Source: Cystobasidium ongulense
Taxonomy: Eukaryota; Basidiomycota; Cystobasidiomycetes; Cystobasidiales; Cystobasidiaceae
Reading direction: 5' to 3'
NCBI GenBank assembly: GCA_022835595.1
Contig: BQUP01000006.1
Coordinates: forward strand, 124,001-188,000
DNA: 64,000 nt
The notes under the pieces are model-generated. The model did no database searches. It worked only from the letters and a program-made list of their open reading frames with translations, and had not been told where the DNA came from. Below, one piece after another: positions 1 through 13,360 of the stretch (its first letter is position 1; each line of letters starts with the position of its first letter). The position numbers were made by a program, and so were the translations under genes.

Positions 1-3000
1 GCTTTCGCTGTATATAGTATGGTAGAAACTGGAGCCACGCCAACGCTGACGAGAGGCTGCAGTACAGGAGGGTCTTTTGTACCTCTGCGACATCCAGCCG
101 ACGACCATGAGCAAGACGATGCCCACGCAAGCAAGGTGGAGGCGCTCTCACCTTTGCAACCATCGACTGCTACTTTCGGAACACCCAAGTCTCCGCGTAT
201 CTCCCCTCGTCCTGCAACTACGCTTTCTTTTCCGCCTCTATCTGCATCAGCAAGATGTCCAAGCAGATCGCTTACTCCCCTGAGTTTCACTATAGCGGCT
301 TCGCAGCGTTCACCTTCCATAACTCAAGATGATGTTGCGAGACCTGACGTTATCAAGTCCGCTTCACCTGCCGGGAGGTCGCGAAGTCCAATACCTCAAC
401 CAGGTACTCTGCTTGCGCCTCCTTCACCCTTCCTACAACGGTCGTCCCGCTCACCCTCGCCGAATCGACAAGCTGAACAAGCGGCGGCAAGCTTGCTTGA
501 TCGTGTTCGTGCATTACGTTCTCCGAGTATTGCCAAGACGCTGGAGGCGACCATATTACACGATGCCGAAGGGCAGCCTGAAAGCGATGTAGAGCCTGCC
601 GTGGAGCAGCCCATCGAGGAGCAGCCTGTACAATCTACAACAAATGAAGACGGCCCAATAGTCGAGCCTGAGCATAATATAGATGCCACTCACGATGGCA
701 TGGACGAAGCGAGCGAAACAAATATGAGCTGCGACCGAGCCGAGCTGCCTGCACTACCAAACACGTCTACAGCTGCTACAACAGTGCAAGAGCTGCAGTG
801 TGACCACGATGTGAGGACAAGTGCGCCGGAGAGCCGTCTAGATGATGGTGACGATATATCTTCCACTGGCCTGACCGATGCAAGGTGTGCCTCAGACTCC
901 GAGGCTGAAGACTTGGATGTCGAGATACCGTTTCTGCACAAGAGAACACCCTCAAAGTCGCCTGCCGTCCACCGTGTTCTGTTACCTCTGCGTGAATCTC
1001 CGTTGTCTCCCAATGTCACGGTTCGTAGAGACCGGTCGGCATCAAGATCAACCGCTAGTGCAAGAAGCACCAAGAGTATCAAGAGCAATAAGGTACATGC
1101 AAAGAGCCCCACAAGGCGAGCACGTCGAATGTCCTTTGCCGACATCGGCTCTTTGCACAGCTCGCCACTGTCTGTTGCAGCATCCATCGGACGGGCGAGC
1201 TTCGATGCCCTCGATTCTAGCAGCGAAGACGAAGAAGAAAATGAAGCCGGAAGTGAGCAGCACATCGCTAGGCCATCCCCGTCTAAAGCAATCGCTGCAC
1301 AACAGCTGCGCTATGGTCATATGCAAGAAGACCAGTCAGGCTCTTCCGACGATGAGGGATTGGACCTGTCCAGCTCGCCCACAAGGAGTATTGCGACTGA
1401 TCTAGTCCACACAAGTCCTAGATCTACGGACGCACCTCTGAATACGTCGACCCCAGCGCGTATGATGCATACACTCGAACTGCAGAGCTCAGACATCTCT
1501 GAACAGCTACTGCCGGTCACCGTCTCGACGCCAAATCCTCGGCGCCGAATGGCGGCAAGTCCTAAACCTGCCGCTTCTCCTCATCAAAGGGATAAGGAGA
1601 TCACGACTAGCGATGGAAACGCCTCCGCTGCTGCCGGAACTAAAGTCAGCCTTTTGACGACTTCCTTCGAAGCGACAGGTCAGTGCAGTCAGATATTCTC
1701 GCTTGTGATAGCGCTAATGTCGTCTTACAGAAGATCAAGAGCACGCTGATCTGGAGCCTAAAGTCGAGGGCTGTCAAGACTCGCAATTGCTAGAGGACCG
1801 TCCAGATGATAGCTACGCAGAGACAAGTGAGATCGCTACATCTGAAGCAGGACTTCCAGCGGCTGACTCTATAATCATGCAGTCTTATCTGTTGACACTT
1901 CTGCTGCGCTCGATGAAGCACGTCCACGCACATCTCTGATAGTCCCGCCGTTGGCGAACGTCGCTCGACCGTCTCCTGCAAGATTTCATCGGTCCAGTCA
2001 TACTCATCCAGCTCCTTCTATCTTAATGACCACCCCTCATATTTCAATGTCAGAAACTTCAGAAGCAACTCGCGCGGTCCCTTTGGAAGCACCCTGCAAT
2101 GCGAGAAGGTCTCAATCGGTCGTTTCGAGACAGGAATCTGTTACCAGTCAAGCTTCGACTGTGGTCCAAGTGTCTAGTGCTGATCCCCTAGCTGCTGCAC
2201 GTGCAGCTGCTATCCTCAAAGTCCACCATCACTATATTCAGGAGGGCCCTTGGCTGGCCGGCGTCGACCCTCTGTCACGGGCCGCGTCTGGCTCTTCAGA
2301 AGAAGGCGAGCGCGCACTTGATGACCTTTTGAAGCAGGCAGAGCGTGAAGTCTCGGCGACAGTGCAAGAAAGCTCTCAGTCCTTACGGATACCTGCAGAT
2401 TCCAGTCAGGAAGAATCTTCTATGGATGTGATGATGGCCAGTCACGATGACTCGCAGAGAGAGCGCTCCATTAGTGCTTCCAGGCATTTCATCGATCAAT
2501 CAAAGCTGGATGTGTGGACTCGCCATGATTGGAGAGCACTTGAGCAATGCTTCATAGATGAGCTGCGGCGGAAACGCAGTAGCCGCGAGCAGGTCGAGCC
2601 AGCTGAGGTCGTAAGACTTTATTTGGAGTCCGAGCAGTTGAGACCAGAACAGTGCATTGGGCAGCGCAGACCGTGAGTGCTGTTGCTGTCTCCGCGCGAA
2701 CATTCTTCTTGGCTGATTCTTGCTTTCAACAGCGAATTGCTCGGGATCCGAGTTGAAGCATTGATAGCTAGAAAGCAGCAGAAAGGGCCTCGGGTCAATC
2801 GTGAACGATCTCACTCAGTAGTCAGCACAGCATATTCTCGCGCTCCATCAGACTTCTTCGTGGATGAAGATGCCCACATGCGTATACAGCAAACCAGCGA
2901 AAGCTTTGCCGATACAACGTATCTCGACATTCCAGGCGCTCTACTTTCTCCAGGTCGACGTAGGTACGCGAGGAGTGCTGAGCCTGTTAGGGTAGAGAGG

Positions 3001-3402
3001 CCAAGCGGCCAGCAAGACTACGCTAGACATCGTGGTATCACCAAATTTCAGAGCCTCCAGAGACGTTTACCTATACACACTTCCTTGTCGAGGGAGACAT
3101 CCCTTTCATCAGTCGCGGAAGCGGAAGAAGCACAATCCATATCGTCTGAACCTCCTTTTTCGAGCGTCAACAGGAGCCTGTCGCGCTTATACCCTTCTTT
3201 GGAGGATTTGAGAGCCGAAATGAAGCCGAAGAAGCTTTTGCCCGTTCGAGGAAGGTCTGTAGCTGCAGCTGTCGATCTCTTCGAGAAGATTGAGGAGGAG
3301 CAATCGGTGGAAGCGCAATTGGAGCAGACTTGGCTGAAGAGGAAAGCTTCGGAACAGGACCTTCTTAATTTGCGAGATTCGAACAAGAAGGTTCGCATAT
3401 AA
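1..3402 (+). CDS. Large Ser-rich, mostly disordered hypothetical protein (5' end may be missing)
   Basis: Model: join(<19..1678,1731..1826,1883..2672,2733..3402), 1071 aa from the first ATG. All three introns (52, 56 and 60 nt) have GT/AG ends and phases that close; the second has a CTGAC branch just before its acceptor. The frame is open to base 1, so the true start may lie outside the window. The first 550 residues are rich in Ser, Pro and Arg with many SP sites and an acidic run near residue 400. A more ordered, helical part follows at about residues 640-850, containing VWTRHDWRALEQCF and a leucine-rich stretch. The C-terminus is basic and ends in a predicted helix with KRKASEQDLLNL. I recognise no domain and assign no function. 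The layout (long phosphorylatable tail plus short helical module) would suit a nuclear scaffold or regulator, but that is a guess. Confidence 0.75.
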
Positions 3403-4133
3403 GGAGATGCCAAATTTTGCTTTAATTTACGAATGGCTTGTTATAACATACCGCACATAATCATTAAACTTGAGTCATCAGTATCAAATAGGTAATGTTG
3501 TTGATAGTCGTACCCGTACTAGGACATGCAATACTGTCTTGGTGAGCAGGTACTCAAGGGAACATCGGTCTTTGGCTATGCTGATTTTGGCCAGTTTCGC
3601 AGTTTACCCTGTACCTCGACTGCTTCTTGAGGCAAAGCTGCGTCAACAGTCCTGATCCTCAGGAGCCTAAATGAGAACCCTTCAGGTCAATTCTCCCATG
3701 GCTACCTTTGCTAAGCAGTACGGTATTCCTCCTAACCGCCACCATCGGTCGGACACGTCCCGAAGCCTTCGCTGTACTTACCTTTCCGACCCAAATCACT
3801 TGAATGAGGAGGCTTGAAGACATGCGGCCGACGGCCAGGGAATGCCAGAACATATGCGGGGAGTCCCCTTCCGCATTTGGTTCTTGCAACCGACCTGCCT
3901 GCAACGGGCCAGGTACCTTACCACGTTTCAAGGGAATGGACAGCTTGTTACAAGGGGCTCAACTTTGGTCCTTCCGCACCCCTACGATTGTACTATTCCT
4001 TGCAAGATTGCTGAAACGACTGCCGTGGCGTGCCTCACATCCGCCTTTCCCAACTCCTTCCCAGCTGCCTTCTTACGCTTTCTTTTGGTCGTCCGTCGTC
4101 CCTCAGCAGAGCAACTCATCGCGTTTAGCAAGC
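3403..4133. other. Intergenic, 3' UTR and promoter
   Basis: No gene seen. The last 150 bases are pyrimidine-rich on the plus strand (CCTTTCCCAACTCC and similar), which fits a fungal promoter and 5' UTR for the next gene. An open frame runs upstream from that gene's ATG to 3804, but its composition is not protein-like. Confidence 0.5.
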
Positions 4134-5017
4134 ATGAACAGCCGACCTCACTCTGATCGTTCACGGTCTACTCCAGCGGGATTACAACAGAACAGGCCTT
4201 CGGTAGGTCCAGGCCAGCTCTGATATGGCCGTCACGTGTGCTAACGATTCGCCACCAAATTGTCCAGCTCTTCCGCAGACTTGCCCGGGCATTCAAGCGT
4301 CCCTCGATGCCTGTGTCAGACACGGAAGTTCTATCACCTCTACCAGCCAAAATCTCAAGAGCCGAGCGAACTCTGCACAAACGTTCCGTTACATGCACGC
4401 CGGATTGGCTTTGTACACCGATCATTGCGGATTCGACTGTTCCATTACGAATACCCGTTTTAACGCCTTCGACTCCGTACTCAGCGAGTACAAATACGAC
4501 GAGGTCGCGTAATTCAGCAACATGGAGGAGAGCAACATTCAGTAGAGCGTCGGATACTGCTAAATTCCGATTGGGCAGTGGATCCCCTTCTCAAGTCGGG
4601 CTACACAGGAACAACTCGGTCCTTTCATTCGCATCTGCTGATGCATTTGGGAAGACTGATCTATTCGACGATGACGAATTTGATGCTTATCTGTCACCGA
4701 GAACACCGACTTATACAGGAGGTTCAAGTATATCGTCGTCGCCCCGTCGAGCACGATCTCATACCGACAATTCGAACTATTCCTTGCCAAGTTCATTTAA
4801 TTATCAACCTTCAGGGTTTCCCACTCACAGTCCGAAGGGCTCTCAGAGCTCATCAAACTACACCGATGATACGGCCGACTCTGAAGTGTTGATGACCTGT
4901 CAAATGGAAGAATCAGCTTATCAGGCTGTCAAAAGCCGGCCTTCCAGCGTCATCAAAATCAGAAGGAGCTTCTCGGATGAAAGGGGCGCTTATGGAAAGC
5001 AGCCCGTCTGGATATAG
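4134..5017 (+). CDS. Small basic Ser-rich hypothetical protein
   Basis: Model: join(4134..4202,4268..5017), 272 aa. The intron (65 nt) starts GTAGGT, has a GCTAAC branch and ends TGTCCAG, and both exons are in phase 0. The start was chosen because it lies just after a pyrimidine-rich leader and gives a Ser/Arg-rich N-terminus continuous with the second exon. The protein is low in complexity. It has an early basic helix (residues about 24-34, LFRRLARAFKR), many S/T-P sites in the middle, an acidic patch (FDDDEFD) and a C-terminal segment with RRSFSDERG that looks like a basophilic kinase site. No family was recognised. It lies between two plus-strand genes and looks like a single transcription unit. 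Confidence 0.6.
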
Positions 5018-5604
5018 TCTCGACTGCTAACAAATCTGTGCATACTGTGCAGCAGTGGGATGTGGGTAGAGGGTGTGTCATAGCTGGTCTATAGGAGCAG
5101 TTCCGCCAGACATCATGCAAGAATGACGGGTATCGTTCGCATGTGTTCTGGAAAGCCAAATATCAATTATTCAAAGCCGTTCATTTCGAAATATTATAGC
5201 CTGGGTAGTGTAGCCAGAACAGCTGGGATAGCACGTGTACCTTATAGTACAGGATAGAGTACGTAAGATTTTGGCTCGCCGTTTTAGTGGCGCTGGTGTA
5301 CAGTTGTTAGGATATTAGCCGTGCAAAGCTATAGCGACTTGAGCTTCTACTTCTATTAGCTTGAGTGTGAGCCCCTGTCTGCCTGACTGAATGAAACTGC
5401 TCGAAATGGATACGTCTTTCGAGTCTGCCACCCAAGCAAGCCCGTTCAAACGGCATAAATGAGGGACCTTTTCTCTTTCGCTCGGAATTGAATTGCAGCT
5501 TGGTGTACTTCTACATCGCTGCACACTCACACATCAGACGCTCAACAGTCACTCTACCAGCTCTATAGACACGTCCCACTCCGTCCCATCCATCTCCTCA
5601 CACG
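5018..5604. other. Intergenic: 3' UTR and hexokinase promoter
   Basis: No gene seen. The last 100 bases before the hexokinase ATG are C/T-rich (ACTCACACATCAG, CCATCCATCTCC), as in the other plus-strand leaders of this window. Confidence 0.5.
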
Positions 5605-8034
5605 ATGTCATCGGAGGCCAGCTCGCGCCGCCCAAGCTCGACCAGCAGCCGGCGACCTTCTGGAGGCCTAGGCAGCCGCCTGGTCAAGCTTACAGGCCTC
5701 GACGAGGCTCGCAAGGATCCTGATGTCGTCGAAATGCCCGCAAACGGCGTGTACAGAAAAGGCTCGGTGTCGCAGAGACGTCACTCGACGGCCTCGGGTC
5801 GAGGCAGTAGAGCGAGCTTCACAAGGTGAGCTGGACTGTAGACCTGACAGCGGTGGCAGTGATTGAGCAGCGTGCTGATGCTGCTGCTGCTGCTCTTACT
5901 CTTTTCCGTCTCCACTTCTTCACATTCTGCGGTCGACGCGGCTTATTACTCGCACGCCCCAAATTGGCCAAACCTCTACAACACACGCCATTCACTCAAA
6001 CGCTGTATGAATTGGAAGAACATACGATGAAAACGCTCCTCCAGGTGCCGAGGTCAAAGATCTCGAAGAATGGGCCCGCAAATTAGAGCACATGCTGGCG
6101 GTCACTCCGCAGCGTATGAGAATGATAGTCGAAGGCTTTATCGACGTGCTGGAGCTTGGCCTAGAGAAGGAAGGTCAGATGGTAGTAAGTAGCTAGACTC
6201 GGACACTCTGTCCAAACCCTCAGCTAACGACACCTCCAGCCCATGTTGCCTACCTGGGTGTTTGGCTGGCCTTCTGGCAAAGAGACTGGCTCTTATCTAG
6301 CCGTCGACCTAGGAGGTACCAATCTACGAGTCTGCGAGGTTGAATTAGAGGGAGAAGGCAAATTTTCCATTACTCAATCCAAATACAAACTCACCGACGA
6401 GCAAAAGGTCGGAGATGGGCAAGCCTTATGTAGGTTTCGTTACGCTCAGCCTCGTGTCTACACCCCCGTGTCTATTTTTGTACTGACTCTCCACTGAATG
6501 ATATACTAGTCGACTTCTGCGCAGAGTGCTTAGCCAGTTTCATACAAGATCACTACACAAATGAAGACGGCAGTGTGCTGTTAGACAAGGACATTGCTCT
6601 CGGTTTCACCTTCAGTTATCCTTGCGTGTAAGTTACCCATCTGCTCGTGCTTAGGATGGGCTATAAGACTGACGATGTAATCGTCATCAGACAAGAACGT
6701 ATTGATCATGGTGTTCTGCTTCGATGGACCAAGGGCTTCGGCGCTGCTGGTGTTGAAGGTCAAGATGTGGTTGAAATGTTCAAGAAATCACTTAAGAAGA
6801 ATGTGAGCCGGATTTCCCGAGCTTTCATATTATTTTGTATCGCCAACTTGCATGCTGATTCATATCCTGCAAATCCTCTTGCTAAACCAGAATGTGCCTG
6901 TAGAGATCACCGCTCTCATCAACGACACTACAGGAACTCTAATGGCTTCGCACTATGTTGACCCTAGAACGCGCATGGGTATTATTTTCGGTACAGGATG
7001 CAACTGTGCCTATGTTGAAAAGGTCAAGAACATTCCTAAGATCGCTCATCTTGGCTTGCCTGGTGATGCTGAACTCGCTATCAATTGCGAGTGGGGAGCG
7101 TGAGTATACTGCTGAGCATTTGATACTTGGGAGCCTTGCCGATAGCTGACGGCATTCATACTACGACAGCTTTGATTCTGAGACAAAAGAGTACCTGCCA
7201 CGCACAAAATATGATATTCATATCGATGAAACTTCAAACAAGCCAGGTCAGCAACTCTTTGAAAAGATGATTGCTGGCCTCTACCTTGGAGAGGTATTCC
7301 GCCTTGTCCTCTGCGACATGATTGAGGAGGGCGTCTTGTTCCATGGTCAGAATACGTACAAGCTAGATAAACCTTTCTGCTTTGATACTGCTTTGGTATC
7401 CTTGATTGAAGCGTGAGTGCACGCTACCTTCGAACAGGCAAGTGTCAAATAGGGGATGACTGACTTGTTCATAATATGTGGGGGTGAATGACATAGCGAC
7501 AACACAGATGATGCTCTTACAGTCCTTGGTCTATTCAGCCACTTCTACGCTCTAGACACAACTGAAGAAGAGCGCAAATTCTTTAAGAGGTTGGCGGTCG
7601 CTATCGGAACTCGCGCAGCTAGACTATCGGCATGCGGTATCGGAGCTGTCGTTAGCAAGATGGGCTATCTGGATGAAGGTGTTGTCGGTGTTGCTACTGA
7701 TGGTAGCTTGTACAATGTGAGTTTCAACTCACAAGTCGTTTACCGATTGCGGGACAATGGTTAATGACTATACTTCCATCAATGCTAGAAATACCCCAAA
7801 TTCCCTGATCGCATCCATGAAGCACTCGTTGACATTTTCGGCGAAAAAGGTAAGTTGATACATACTTATCACGCTGAAGATGGATCAGGTGTTGGTGCTG
7901 CTATTATTGCTGGTAAGTTTGGCCCTCATTATGGATTATTCACTGAAAGAATTACGACTGAGTCATGTCCGTTTGATCTCCACACAGCCATGTCCAAGGA
8001 ACGGAAAGACAAAGGACTCCATCCCCAGGTGTAG
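5605..8034 (+). CDS. HXK: Hexokinase
   Basis: Phosphorylates glucose and other hexoses with ATP, the first step of glycolysis, in the cytosol. Model of ten exons: join(5605..5825,6019..6184,6240..6429,6510..6627,6691..6802,6891..7099,7170..7412,7497..7716,7789..7912,7988..8034), 549 aa. All phases close. Family motifs appear in order: PMLPTWVFGWPSGKE, the ATP/sugar site DLGGTNLRV, the sugar-binding region GFTFSYP, RWTKGF, the loop LINDTTGTL with the catalytic Asp, FGTGCN, NCEWGA and the C-terminal adenosine site EDGSGVGAA. Compared with yeast Hxk2 (about 486 aa) there is a roughly 70-residue Ser/Arg-rich N-terminal extension. The first intron (193 nt) is the least certain part of the model, because its acceptor has a weak pyrimidine tract. 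The other introns are 55-88 nt. A glucokinase of the same fold cannot be excluded. Confidence 0.95.
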
Positions 8035-8855
8035 GTAGTCAGTCATAGTTCATGGGCGATCTTGAGTCGTATGGGCCCCATTAGAATGAAAAGAAGCGAA
8101 TTATTTCTCGTAAGTACCGTATACCTCGAAGTATACGGCAATTGTAGTACTAGTCTTTCCTCCAAGCGTAAATGCGACTTTGCAAGCAACCAAGACATTT
8201 GCTCCCTTGAACAAAGTGCAGTATGAAAGTATCGAGCTGAAGCAAGTGTTCGCTATTGTATTCTCCTGGAGTTTTGTCCGATCGCCTTTTCAGCCGTTGC
8301 CTCGGGATGCTATGCTCTTTGCTTTAACCTTGGACGCTTTCTTTTGTACTTGTTTACAACCGTACAGACTGTGCAGATACTCGCCTCTTAGATGCCGCTG
8401 CTTGCAGGACAATCCTCTCTCTAGGCTCTCCAACGAGCGAAGCTTCTGCGTGAAGGGAGCAGGCTGAGATATCCCAGGCTGGCAGGCTATCTGTTAAGGA
8501 TGCGTGCGACTCCAACATGAGTGAATTGGAGTACCGTAGACTGCCGGGAACACGCTCATGCAAGGCTTCTTGCCTTGTCCTATCGAGACAGCTGGCAGAG
8601 TCGACAGGCCAAAGGATGGAAGGAAGGATGGACAAACAAAGCATGCGGTCAGCTCGGGGCGTGTCCGCTGTTGGACGCAACGGGAGGAAGGAAAACAACA
8701 ACAGAGTGGATGTTGAAGTGGAAGTGCAGGGAGCTGAGATTGTTGCTTGTTTCGAGGTGCTGGTGGTGCACATTCGAGTATTGTACTGATGGACCACCGA
8801 CTGAATACCACAACCTCCACCACGACCTGACTGCCACGACTCATTCACATTCACA
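8035..8855. other. Intergenic, 821 bp
   Basis: No gene I can support. Short open frames on both strands have no protein-like composition. The last 60 bases (CACAACCTCCACCACG and on) look like the pyrimidine-rich leader of the next gene. Confidence 0.45.
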
Positions 8856-11800
8856 ATGCTCTCGTCGGACCTGCTGTCGGTCACCCTCGCACTCACGCTC
8901 GTCTCGTGAGTCGTCCAAGCTCGTATGTTTACTGGATGAGATGGGATGAGTAGGCTGACATCGACTGCTTCAACACAGCTTCATCGCAACGCTCTATGTC
9001 ATCATACGAACACTCACTCCGCTGGTCGGACCTCATATCCTCTCTCGCTATTCTCGCCCTACGAATCCCTTGCCCGTCTTTGGATGTGCAAGCTCTGCAC
9101 CTGGCAAAACACAACTCAGATCCGCACAGAGATTTCAATGCTGGCTAGGTACGCTCTGCTGTCACCATCTGCCTTAGAACTTAAGCTCATGCTATCCTGT
9201 GCTTTTACAGCTGTCGTAGACCTCGCTTCCTCGGCAGTCTGGCTATGGGAAGTCGTCTCTTTGGCAAGTGGAGCAGCCAGCTCTCCGGCACGAATGGCAT
9301 GTGCGATATGCGCAAGACCAACTATACTCCTAGTAGTCAGTCTGCTGTCCTATCTCAACGTCATCAGAGGCAAAGTCGTCGATTTGGGCAGATTCGACTT
9401 TATCGTCTGGATTCCTTCACTCGTTTTGCTGGGTGAGTTGAAGATTCTCATGAGATTGTTTCTCTGTGTCGGATACTTACTACCTCTGCTCCTCTTCTTC
9501 TCCTCAACTCTTCTTCAACCCTCAGCCATCATGATCTCGCTGGCTTATGTCGCGCCGCCAACCTCTTCCACTGTCTGGCAAGTCATGATGGGTGTAGAAA
9601 CTGCACTCCTCTCGATATGCAGTCTCTGTTTCGGTCGTCTTCTCCTAGCAGTCTTTCGCGTGCGAAGAGATACCGTACGTTCTCACATGATTCGACATCG
9701 CATAATGCTCGAAGAAAAGGCAGCTGAACAGGAGCGAGCAATGCAAGAAGAAGAGGATGCTCGAGCCGGTATTTCAGATTCTCCACCTTTTCTTCCACCT
9801 ATGAAAACGAACAGATGGCTCATCTCGAAAACTTTCCTACTCAAAAAAGCAAGTTCGGCTGCTAATACTGTGCACACTTCATTGCATCGTCGTTCTCAAT
9901 CTGGTGCCGCTACAATCGCTGGACGGCCCTCAACTGCAAGTGAGCTACCACGCGTTTCCTTCGCATCAATGGAGCGAGCATCAGAGAGAGACAAAAACGC
10001 ACCATACAGCTTTCTCAACCATGATCCTGCTACTACGTCTCGCTTCGGACATTTACGCGCACAATCCAATTCACAAGCTGAAAGCCAAACACACAACACG
10101 AACAACAGTATTCGTAACTTCCCTACCTCTCCAATAATTACTCCTCGTGCGGTCTCCTTTGATATAGACACTGTAGCGCGGGGTGCTTCTCCTGCACCGC
10201 CTCTACACGAAGCTCGTTTTGGTACACTCAGTCGAATGACTGATTTCTCCAAGATATCAATCGATCAACCACGTCCGAGTATGGGCAGTTTCATGTCGAA
10301 TGACTCTTCTTCATCTGAATCTGCAGTCGCTGGTTATCTCTCTAGTGGGAGGTTAGCCCAGCATAACAATGGTCGTAACAATGGACTTTCAAAGAAAGAA
10401 GCGAGGAAAGCGGGAGCTAGAATGGGAGGTCATCTCCTCAATTGCGTCACTACTTGGACTTTGATACTGCCTTTCCTCGTCTACAAGATACATCAACCTA
10501 CTAGGCCCGTGCCGTTGTATGCTGGCATTCTGGTAGCGCTCGGTCTGAGCTTGTAAGTCTACCCGAGATTTTCTACCTCGATTCGCATAATAGAACTAAT
10601 CATTACCTCTTCTATTTATTGCTTCTTCTCGCAGATCTGGCCCACTCCTAGCCATTCAAACTATCCTTGCAGAAGGTGGACTGTGGTATGCTAAATCCGT
10701 GCCACCCCTCATGGCTTCTTCTTCCGCTGTGGCGTTCGAGCAGCTTAATTCTCGAGGTGGCACCCCTACGCCAAATGTCCATTTACTATATCCGACCACA
10801 GTCTCACAACCCAACTCTGCCAATACAGACATTACGCAAGCTACCGCTCAGTCTACTATCACCGGTACCACAACGTCATCTCACCGTTCTTCATCGTCGA
10901 ATGATTCTGTATCGTCACTAGCTTCCATTGCTGCGTTCTCAAATCCAGCACCTGGCACCTTTCGACATTCCCTCGATACTCAAGATGCACCAAGTACTAT
11001 CCTAGGAAGAGCACTGGCAATGGCAGCTCCCCACCCTAAACTTCAGATCATGAAGAGTAAAGGAGTACGCGATTCACATAATATTGAAAATATTGACATC
11101 GAAAATCACCTTCCTGGAGATCCAGAACTTCGAAAACGAGAATCCAGGAAGTTGAAAAGCTATTCAATGTCTCGTCATTCCGTCATTTCGCAACATTCAC
11201 TTCGCTCACAGCGTGAGAGACGCAGAAGCAACACTATTGGTCTAACTGCTGCTGCCGAGAAATCGTGGGAGGACCTGGAAGGTGGAAATGATTTCGGATT
11301 ACAAACTCCTCATCGTCGTTCTGCTTTGTCCATGAAAGATATAAACAGTCTTACTGCCGCTATGCTCGCTGAGAAGAAACGAACTCCACCTCGATCACCC
11401 AGTGTTTCTTCCTTCACTTTCAGATCAAGTCAAGGCACTTCAGCACATGAAAGAAGAAGATCGGCTCCTATTACTCCGTCTTCATACAAATCTACAGACG
11501 AGTCCGGTGTGCTGGTACCAAGATATGCCGACGCTAGCAGCTACAATATCGACTCACTCACTGCTTCGCTGCTCACGAACATGCTCCCTGGCATGAGAAT
11601 CAGCGCTTGTGCGCAGTCTTCTTCAGGTAAAAGAAACAGTCTTCACAAGTCAAAAAGCAGAGGAGATAACGCTGTTCATTCGCGCTACGAAGCATCAAGT
11701 ACCGCTTCGAAGAAATCAAGACCGAACCTCAGCCTAGACATTTCTGCACAGGATTCAGCTTTTGCCAAATGTGACGAGACCTTTGTCGCTGCGCAACCAA

Positions 11801-12974
11801 GTCTGTCTCACGAGTCGCCTACAAATTACCTTGCGAGGGCAAGTGGCAACGACGGTCAAAAAGACCACGGAAGGCAAGGCCAACATCTTCGAAGGAGATC
11901 ACGAAAGAGCGTTTCGTATGCTCTTCCTGATGCCGACGAGAACGAGAAACGAACGGAACAAAGAATACAATTGCCTGTCGATGAAAAGAATATTACCACT
12001 CGACGAGGTGGTAAAGCTCGACTTTCTCCAGCCGTCGAAGAGCGTGAAGAGAGCCGCACCATACCTGCCGCTCCAAGACCATCTTTGGAAGAAAGCTTCG
12101 AAGTAGTCGATAAAGCCCAGTTTCTTGATGAGTCTAATGTGGAGGTGAGAATCTGCATAATCTTGTGCCGATGGAGTCAGTAGCTGATTTCGCATCGTTC
12201 AATACCCAGGTTTTGTCTGATCACGGGGCAGCGAACCAGACTACAGGCGTGGAAGCCCTAGATGTAAGCTCGCCTCGGACTCCAAGCATTATTATTCGTA
12301 CCAAGGCCAGCACCACCTCTCAAAATGCTCAACGAGATGATAGTGATGAGATCGGTGTAGTGGCCATGGCAACTCGTATCGCAAGAACACCCTCGGTCAG
12401 CTCGTTCGGATCAGACATTCTACGGCCTCTATCTATGACTTCAGTAGATGAAAATGCCAATCGCTCGAGCACTTTAAGCAGTCTCACAAGCGAAGGTTTC
12501 AGAAACATGATTCAGACAAATCGAAGCAGCTGGACTGGTTCAGAACTTGGTAATGAAAGCATTTCTGCAATGCTGGAAAGACAAGGCGCTTTGGCGAATG
12601 CAATTGTTTCGCCTGCTCAGCATCAAACACAGCCTCTGCACGTCAGAGACAAGAACATGAGCAATCAGAAGGCCCAAGCCGAGGTCGAAAATGAGAAGAG
12701 CCCTTCGAGCTCTCAGGTAACTACGCCTACGGGTGCAGGCTTCAGCCCTCCAACCGGGCTGTCGCGAGGAGGATCTTTCACGTCGCCTCAAAAAATCAAT
12801 CTTTCAGAAGCTCGTCAAGTACGAGCGGCCGTTCCTAACGACGAGAATAATCCCGCTTCATTGTCCACTGCCGATACTCCTCGAGTTCCTCAACGCTCAG
12901 TGCCAGCCGCTGCTGTCAACCAAGGAAGAAGACCTCGACTTATGAACCAGCGAAGCATCATGTCTTTAAGATAA
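8856..12974 (+). CDS. Multi-pass membrane protein with a long Ser-rich cytosolic tail
   Basis: Model: join(8856..8905,8979..9148,9211..9432,9526..10552,10635..12144,12210..12974), 1247 aa, with all five introns in phase. The N-terminal 220 residues hold about five hydrophobic segments: the start itself, a stretch around AVVDLASSAVWLWE, then TILLVVSLLSYL, FIVWIPSLVLLGAIMI and ALLSICSLCFGRLLLAV. A charged linker (EEKAAEQERAMQEEED) and about 250 disordered residues follow. Near residues 480-530 lies another hydrophobic block (TWTLILPFLVYKI, YAGILVALGLSLSGPLLAI). The remaining 700 residues are Ser/Thr-rich with repeated RRSxS-like sites. I do not recognise the family. The topology suggests a plasma-membrane or endomembrane receptor or scaffold with a phosphorylated tail, but this is inference. 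The fact that the membrane segments read through five spliced exons supports the model. Confidence 0.75.
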
Positions 12975-13360
12975 AGCTCCTAATCAAGCCATTCACAGAT
13001 TGTTTGTAGTATAGCATAAGAAGTTTCGCGTTTTCTTCTCGTTTGAGTCACTGGCTAGCAACTTGGGTATCGTCTTCAGACAACATTATCCGAGAGTCTA
13101 CCTTACAAGCCAAAAAGCCTGTTCCAATTTGCATCGTTGGTAAATCTTTGCTCGTAAGTAGCAACATTTAGCAATTTTGTGTAAAGTTCAACAGTATTTA
13201 TTTCTGGAGGTCGAAGGCATCTCCCAGCAGGCCTCAGGCACCTTGAGCAATAGCGTGCATTTTGCCTTCCTTTGTTTGGGTGGGCTCGTAGGCAGCCAAA
13301 CCCCGCATCCTAGCATTTCTCCAGACTTCAACTTTCTTTCTCTGCGCGGTGACCTGCACT
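12975..13360. other. Convergent 3' intergenic region
   Basis: Lies between two convergent genes. It should hold both 3' UTRs. No gene seen. Confidence 0.5.

Noticed and set aside
3804-4133. Upstream extension of the 4.1-kb gene to an ATG at 3804
   Set aside because: The extra 110 residues have no protein-like pattern and read through a pyrimidine-rich leader, so the later ATG at 4134 is preferred.
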